Source: Heliopora coerulea (Eukaryota; Cnidaria; Anthozoa; Scleralcyonacea; Helioporidae). Taken from it: a DNA stretch of 64,000 nt. Location: assembly GCA_030142905.1 (NCBI GenBank), contig JASJOG010000041.1, forward strand, positions 305,501 to 369,500, written 5' to 3'. Made by a program: the position numbers and the translations under genes. Below the pieces are notes generated by a model, which did not search any database, was not told the DNA's origin, and was given only the letters and a program-made list of their open reading frames with translations. Shown here in pieces: positions 58,100 through 64,000 of the stretch (positions are counted from its first letter, which is position 1; the number at the start of each line of letters is the position of its first letter).

Positions 58100-60010
58100 T
58101 CCCAAACTGAAGAGCCCCAGGACCAGACAGGGTCGAGGGTTATTGGATAAAGAGAATAACACCGTGTCATCAAAAGATCACAGAACAGTTAGTGATAGGG
58201 CTGAAGTACCTTGATAGATGACATGCAGTAGGACAGTACTGTGCTTAAAAGACCAATCAAGAAGTAATGCAGTTGATAATTTTAGACCCATATCATGTTT
58301 ACCTTTGATGTGGAAATTGATGACAAGTATGATTGCAGACAGTATGTACACTTTTTTGGAAATGAATGACTTACTACCACATGAACAAAAAGGGTGTAGA
58401 AGAAAGTCGAGAGGAACAAAAGACCAACTGTTAATTGACAAGCTAGTTTTAAAAGATTGCAAGAAAAGACACACAAATCTCTCCATGGCCTGGATAGTTT
58501 ATCGCAAGGCGTACGATATGGTGCCTCATTCTTGGATTTTAGAATGTATGAGTATGTTCCGAGTTACCAATAATGTGAAAACATTTCTTGAAAGCAGCAT
58601 CAAGAACTGGAAAACGGAGTTAATGTCATTGGGAGAAAGTCTAGAACATGCAAATATAAGACGAGGTATCTTTTAAGGAGATAGTTTATCCCCTTTAATT
58701 TTTGTGATATGTATGATACTGTTAAGCTTAGTTTTGAGAAAAGTAAAGGTAGGGTACGAGTTTCGAGGAAATCAACTGAAGATTAACCATCTACTTTATA
58801 TGGATGATTTAAAGTTGTTTGGAAAGAATGAGGAACAAATAGGGTCATTGGTAAGAACCGTTCATATACTTAGTAAAGATATTGGAATGGAATTCGGAAT
58901 TAAGAAATGTGGAATGTTTGTAATGAAAAAAGGAAAGATTGTAAAATGTAATGGAATACAGCTACCCGATTGCGAAGCAATAAAATCAGTAGAAGCAGAT
59001 AGATACAAATACCTTGGGATTCTAGAATTAGATAAATTTATGGAAGCTCAAATGAAGAGAAAGTTTGTAAAGGAATATGAAAGGAGGTTTAGATTGGTAC
59101 TATAATCAAAATTGAATAGCAGAAATAAGATCATGGCAATGAACAATTGGGCTGTTGCGCTGCTGAGATATGGGGCTGGTATATTGACATGGAGTAAAGC
59201 AGAAGTAGCTGCAATGGATTGCAGAACACGTAAACTGATGACAATGTATGATGCTTTTCACCCAAAAAGTGACACCCACAGATTACATTTGGGATAAAGG
59301 GAAAAAGATGGGAGAGGTTTGATTAGTTGCGAAGGATGCATCAGTGTGGAAGAGAACAGTTTGAGGTGGTATGTAAAGAACAGTGTGAAACCACTCCTGC
59401 AACAAGCTGCCAAGACAAATGTGATTGAAACAGAAGGGTGTGAAGCAAAAGAAAATTTTAAGAGGAAAGTAAGAGAAGATCTGGAGAAAGCCTGGACTGA
59501 CAAAAGAATGTATGGACAATATAAGAGAGATATAAGGGAAGAGGTACACATGGTGCAGACATGGAGGTGGTTAAAGAAAGGGGATTTGAAACCCGAGAAT
59601 GAAGCACTTCTATGTGCTGCACAAGAACAAGCGCTGAGGACAAATTATGTCAAGTTTCACATAGATAGAACGGTTGAGTCCCCACTTTGCAGGCTTTGTG
59701 GTGAAAAGGGAAAGCATGTAACACAGTTGATAAGTGAATGTAAGAAGCTACACAAAAATAGTACAAAAGACGATATGACAATGTGGCTCGTATTGTACAC
59801 TGGAAACTTTGTGGTTTATATCACCTAGTGCGAGCAGAAAAATGGCATGAACGTCAACCAAATGGAGTCATTGAATCAGATGAAGTTAAGATTCTATGGG
59901 ACTTAAATATACAATGCGATAGTCTAATTGAATGTGGAAGACCTGATATCGTGGTGGTATTAAAGAAAAAGGAATGCTAGATTATAGACATCGTAGTTCC
60001 AAGAGACAGT
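58100..60010 (+). pseudogene. Element A reverse transcriptase and endonuclease ORF, inactivated
   Basis: One frame from 58218 to about 59775 reads [33 protein letters not shown] and [18 protein letters not shown] (motif A, with Val where the catalytic Asp is expected), then RGIF-stop-GDSLSPL (TAA for Gln), YMDDLKLF (motif C, intact) and YKYLGIL. Further stops fall after RLVL (59103-59105) and HRLHLG. The finger CRLCGEKGKHVTQLISEC has Gln where the CX2CX8HX4C motif needs His. A frameshift near 59775 leads to VHWKLCGLYHL, then GRPDIVVV and, past a stop, IIDIVVPRDSR, the endonuclease acidic block. Each lesion alone would inactivate it. Confidence 0.87.
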
Positions 60011-60139
60011 AGAATCGGTTAAATAGAATTAGAGAAAAATGTAAAAGTATGACGACCTGAAAAAGGGAAATAAAAAGAATGTGAGTGATGAGGGAAATTG
60101 AGATAATACCAATTGTAGTAGGTACTTTGGGAGCAGTTA

Positions 60140-60421
60140 GTAGATGGAATAACTGTTAGCAGATGGAATAACTTACCATCTGAAATTAAGTTTAGCAAAT
60201 GTTTAAATAATTTTAAGCGTAATTTAAGAAAACATCTTATGAAAGACTTTTTACGATGAACTATGATGAGTTATCCTGTTGCCAATATTAGCTAGTTTTT
60301 AATTACTTAATTATTACCTTTAATATTTATTAATATACTGTACAGTTTTTAACTTTTATTTATTAATTATTGTCACTGAAAAACCCCTTTGGGGAGATGT
60401 CAATAAAGTATTGTATTGTAA
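60140..60421 (+). mobile_element. Nested 5'-truncated LINE 3' end
   Basis: 60161-60259 encodes RWNNLPSEIKFSKCLNNF and ends with TGA; WNxLP near the C-terminus is typical of CR1/L2/Jockey-type ORF2. A 3' UTR ends in ATAAAGTATTGTATTGTA. The junction at 60136-60175 has a 19-base near-duplication (TTAG-AGATGGAATAACT). Element A resumes at about 60422. Confidence 0.75.
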
Positions 60422-60639
60422 CTGGATAGTTGGATTGAAAAACTGGACGTACATATGAGAGTAGAACTTCTCCAAAAGACAGCATTGCTTGGAACAGCAA
60501 GAATACTGAGAAGAAGCTTGGAAAGCTGAAAAACTCGGAACCTTAGGCTACCTGTTGTAGCTAGTTTTTCGAGGGAAAATTAAATACTACCGGCATAAGC
60601 TGTGAAAGATAATACAATAATAATAATAATAATGATAAT

Positions 60640-60960
60640 AATAATAATAATAATAATCATAAATTGAGATCACCAGGATGTGGCATCTAAACGCAACAAC
60701 GATACCAGTCATCATGGGCGCACTAGGAATGATCCGAAAGGGAACTAGTAGGAATGTCGAGAGAATTCCAGGAAATAGCTAGCTTCAAGAACTGCAGAAG
60801 ATTACTCTCATTGGTACTGCACATATACTTAGAAAAACATTATCTATAAGAACATGAAAATTGGTCCAACTGGAGAATAGACTTCTAGAGCCTTCTCACT
60901 CTTGGACTCCGGAGGGGACCCGGTGTTTGGACAAGTATACATGCAGCCAAATATATGAAC
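60640..60960 (+). mobile_element. 3' tail of a second endonuclease-type LINE
   Basis: A conceptual frame gives MWHLNATTIPVIMGALGMIR and, after shifts, LQKITLIGTAHILRKTLS, the C-terminal tail found after the endonuclease domain in this LINE group. Stops and shifts show decay. It ends with the ACAAGTATACATGCAGCC tail and an AAT run. Confidence 0.65.
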
Positions 60961-61156
60961 AATAATAATAACAACCACCTCCTCGTCGACTATTATCTTG
61001 CCGTGGTAGGGAGGCTTGTGTACCTCAGTGAACTTAAGAGCTATGCTAGCGGGAGCTTATACTCCTGGTAGCTCTTAAGTTACCAGCATAGCTCTTAAGT
61101 TCACTGAGGTACACAAGCCTCCCCACCACGGCATAATAATAGTCGATGAGGAGGTG

Positions 61157-61172
<16 letters not shown>
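60961..61172. repeat. Long hairpin with about 90-bp arms
   Basis: The left arm (60961-61050: AACCACCTCCTCGTCGACTA ... AGAGCTATGCT) is repeated inverted at 61081-61172 with few changes. Inner GGGAGCTTATACTCC adds a second stem at the tip. Confidence 0.9.
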
Positions 61173-61191
<19 letters not shown>

Positions 61192-61229
61192 CATTATTAT
61201 TATCATTATTATTATTATCTTTCACAGCT

Positions 61230-64000
61230 TATGCCGGACAGACGGGTCAAAGGCTAGAGGTCAGACTAAAAGTAGTCCGGTGGTTGTAGGAGTTAAGACC
61301 ACCGAAATAAAGTCTTTAAGGGTAGATAGGACTCTTTAACCTTGGTGGGCAACCCGTTAGGGATAAGGTAAATTCGAATTCAAATCCCCCATCTATGGGA
61401 CAAATAGACCCAAGCTACAATGTTTACCGTGTCAATAGCTGAATGGCTCCTGGGTTAAGACAGCCGTGTACTGTTCCCTGCTCGAAGTGGTGACCCTGAG
61501 CATCAATCAAACCTTGTCCTAAGAGCCTGGCAACTTAGGATAGACTGTAGAATTCCTGGTGACGTAAATGCCTAACACATGGGTTTTCTTTTAATTAAGA
61601 TAGGGTGGTAATTGAGAGTGATGGTTAAAACAAGAAGTTCTGGAGCAGAAGCGGCAGAGATGCCTGCAGCTATGGCAGGCGTTCATAGTATTCCAGTAGC
61701 AAGGGAACCTGCTGAAAATCAACAGAAGGACGTCCTTGCCAATCACAACAGAAGGATTAGAAGGAAACGTGATTGCAATGACGAAATGAAGAGGATTTTG
61801 GTGATGATGTTATCTGGAAGCAAGACAGTGTGACGCAAGAGGGTACATGAGAGGGCTGAAAGAGAATTGGTGTTACAGTATGCCGGAACTGGATTAGGTA
61901 CCACCTCAGATATTGGCGGACAATGCAAAAAGATTCTTGCAGTCCTATGGGGAAATGGATGAAGAGCGTGATGGTCATCAGACGAAGTGGAGTGCTGAAA
62001 TGAAAGTTGAACTTGTTAGTCTTGCCCGACAAGCTATAGAAGGTGGGTGTGGTTACATGAGCCGACTTAAGGATGCGTGGGACCAAAAGTTCAAAGAACT
62101 TAAGTATATAAATGTTCAGTATCTTCGTGACTATGCTGCCAGATTTAAAAAGGAACCAGAAGTTCAAGCTGTTTTGCTAATCCGGGAAAGAGGTGGTGAA
62201 AGTGAACAGGATATTGTTGAACATGGTAGTGGAGAGGTTACCGCAGGGGATGCTGAAGTGGATGGCAATGTACGGGTCGAAGCTAATCAAGATAATGATA
62301 AATTGTTTGACGAGCTGTGCATGAAGGTAGATGAATAATTGGTAGAACTACGCGAAGAGCTTAGTGTGGAAAGGAGTCCACTGTTGAAAGTGAGGATAGA
62401 AAAGCATAAAATTGAGGTTTTGAATAGAATTGCAAATACTAAGGTTAAAGATACAACCGATATGAGATCAATTTTGGATATTGTTACTGACGTGTAACAA
62501 GAAATCATAAATTTATTTACAAACAAGAAAAGAAACTAAGGAGCTTAGATATACAGACTATCAACTAAAAACGTTCAAAGCGTATCTGTCCTCTTGTCAC
62601 TTTAAAGCTTGCGACTCTGACAACCCAGAGGTGACAAAAGACGAAAGTTCCAACAGTAAAGCGTTCTAACAGCAACTGTTAACTCCCTATTTTTTACACA
62701 GACTAGACTTGAATACACGTATCGGTTTTAAAACACACACAGGGGCAGAGCGAATCGCCCTTATATAGTCTGTCTGTAAACAATGCATGATTTACATAAT
62801 TTCTAGAATGGCTTAATATACTATATTTAGCAACAACCATGACAGTGTTCATGACTTAAGTAATCTAGGAAGTTCTTACATCAACGTGAGTCAGCAAAAT
62901 TACTATGTCAGCATGAACAAGTAGTATGTCTAAGAAATGACTAAGAAAAGTATGACACACTCAAATGTTCGAGAATGTTCTCAGAGCGCGACGTTTATGC
63001 AATAGAGATGGCAGCTGGTTTATGCAATAGAGATGGGGTTGCAAAAGGTTACCGGGCAGACCAAGCAATGGGATTAAAAATAGAAAACAAATCAAGTTGG
63101 AGAGAAAGATCATCGCACTGAAACAAGTGACATCGAGGATTGCAAACGAACTGTGCAGACGGAATATTAAGAAAAAAATGACAATTGTCGAGAGAAGAAA
63201 CCTTGTGGGAGTCCGAAGATATGCAGGTCGTGACAAAGGAGAACATTTGAATGATAGTGCATTGCGAAAATTCAAAGCGGAGTGATTAAATGGGATCCAC
63301 GTACTACAGGTCAGGTTAGCCAACTGACTAGGAAAAACGAAGCAAAGGAAGAGCAATGGCATCTTCAATGAAAATGAGAACTTGTTTTACAGGAGGTTGT
63401 TTTACAGGAGGGAACTTGCCAGATGTCGTAAGCCTCACTGAATTCTGGGCTAGGATCTGGGAGCATGGTGAGCGAGTACAAGAGCACCCTTGGATGGAAA
63501 GAGTGAAGCAAGACCTCGGAATAAAGATTACACAGGTGAAAACGTTTGTCATGCAGGTCGAGAACGTGAGAAAAGTGGTGCGCAAGAAAAAAAATTGGTC
63601 CGGTCCGAAGTTGACGGTATCCAAACTTTCTGGTGAAAGAAGTTAAGGAGGCTCTGGAGTTCCATGGCACATGCTTTCAACATAATAATTGGAGACTTGG
63701 AACAGACACCAACTTGGATTGGAACAGGCAAAACAGCAGTGTTACCCCAAGAGACTGATATCAGTATGGTCAGCGAGTTCCGTCCAAAGCTTGATAAACC
63801 TTTATAAGATAATCACGGGTGTCTTGGCAAAATACATGGCTGAGCACGCACAGATGAATGATATATGGGATGAGGGACAAATGGGAACAATGAGTGGAGC
63901 ATTGGGTACAACTGACCATCTGCTGGTAGACAGATGTGCATTGGAGGAAGTTAAGGAACATCGCCGGAATCTTCCCGTAGTGTATTATGATTACAAAAAG
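61230..64000 (+). mobile_element. Non-LTR retrotransposon B (same group), interrupted, runs off the end
   Basis: The leader at about 61240-61600 shares short blocks with element A. The N-terminal ORF begins at 61612 (MRVMVKTRSSGAEAAEMPAA) and shifts frame; 61913-62338 encodes TKWSAEMKVELVSLARQAIE and LRDYAARFKKEPEVQAVLL, a Myb-like region. A solo LTR splits it at 62493-62989. It continues as CNRDGVAKGYRADQA, then ALGTTDHLLVDRCALEE (RT motif 1-2 region), after shifts near 63600, 63650 and 63797. 63680-63795 encodes PTWIGTGKTAVLPQETDISM. The last open segment, from about 63798, runs through 64000. Minus-strand ORFs opposite are shadows. Confidence 0.78.
62493..62989 (-). mobile_element. Solo LTR inserted in LINE B
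   Basis: A 497-bp insertion is flanked by GACG (62489-62492 and 62990-62993). Without it the LINE frame reads through VTDV-YAIEM. On the minus strand it has a TATA box CTATATAAGGG (from 62768) and, about 250 bases on, AATAAA (62517-62512) near the end TTGTTACA, the promoter and polyadenylation layout of an LTR. The other end, GCGCTCTGAG, lacks the usual TG, so that border may be eroded. No internal coding region: a recombined solo LTR. Confidence 0.65.

Larger units (their letters stand above)
56420..60540 (+). mobile_element. Non-LTR retrotransposon A (restriction-like endonuclease group), decayed
   Basis: A 5' leader (about 56420-56790, with GGTTGGCAACCCG and GCAACTTAGGA also found in element B at 61340-61540) precedes an ORF relic. 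The N-terminal part (from 56800) includes RRKWTKDINVVIMECF and [22 protein letters not shown], a Myb-like DNA-binding region in two frames. Basic coil sequence follows to about 57900, the RT and linker (58100-59770), a cysteine finger, and an RPDIVVV-type endonuclease motif (59943-60010). Domain order matches R2/R4/NeSL-like elements. A piece of another LINE is inserted at about 60140-60421, after which the tail resumes (LLQKTALLGTARILRRSLES). Confidence 0.85.
60590..61236. repeat. Outer inverted pair around a LINE tail and a long hairpin
   Basis: CCGGCATAAGCTGTGAAAGA at 60590-60609 recurs inverted at 61217-61236, each next to an AAT/ATT microsatellite. The pair encloses a LINE tail (60640-60960) and the hairpin at 60961-61172. 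Confidence 0.75.

Noticed and set aside
57070..58486. Several minus-strand ORFs rich in Phe, Leu and Ser
   Set aside because: Complement of the purine-rich LINE A coding strand.

Overview
The window is animal nuclear DNA: AT-rich, with GT-AG introns, genes spread out and many transposon relics. No search could be run. The repertoire (hAT, Harbinger, mariner-like elements, non-LTR retrotransposons with restriction-like endonuclease, Penelope-type hammerhead-like tails, TTAGGG-type repeats) and two GT61 xylosyltransferase-like genes suggest an anthozoan cnidarian such as a stony coral. That placement is inference.

Left third (1-25.4 kb): two spliced host genes converge. On + at 2074-16181 is an eight-exon gene for a ZC2HC1A-type protein with two C2HC fingers and a C-terminal zinc ribbon; all exon phases agree and the product is 436 aa. 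Its introns hold hAT and Harbinger elements, a LINE 3' end and a hammerhead-like ribozyme motif. On - at 25371-20852 is a four-exon gene for a 202-aa arginine-rich protein with a Barentsz/CASC3-like motif. Between them lie SINE-like units, a 27-bp minisatellite and Penelope-type motifs.

Middle (26.8-48.1 kb): three intronless minus-strand genes encode type II membrane glycosyltransferases. Two are GT61 paralogues 16 kb apart that are 99.3% identical over their last 1.35 kb yet strongly diverged at the N-terminus, the pattern left by recent gene conversion. Between them lies another minus-strand gene of unknown family. One of its coding exons is split by a complete but decayed 3.16-kb hAT transposon flanked by a 5-bp duplication. 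The same gene's territory holds a 134-bp tandem satellite with a two-monomer higher-order period.

Right third (48.1-64 kb): mostly repeats. There is an orphan exon, a broken gene of a SWIM/YqaJ-like family, several foldback elements (one carrying TTAGGG-like repeats between its arms) and, from 56.2 kb, stacked and nested non-LTR retrotransposons. One copy lacks the motif A aspartate and the finger histidine. The next is split by a solo LTR and runs off the window end.

No rRNA, intact tRNA or CRISPR array was seen.
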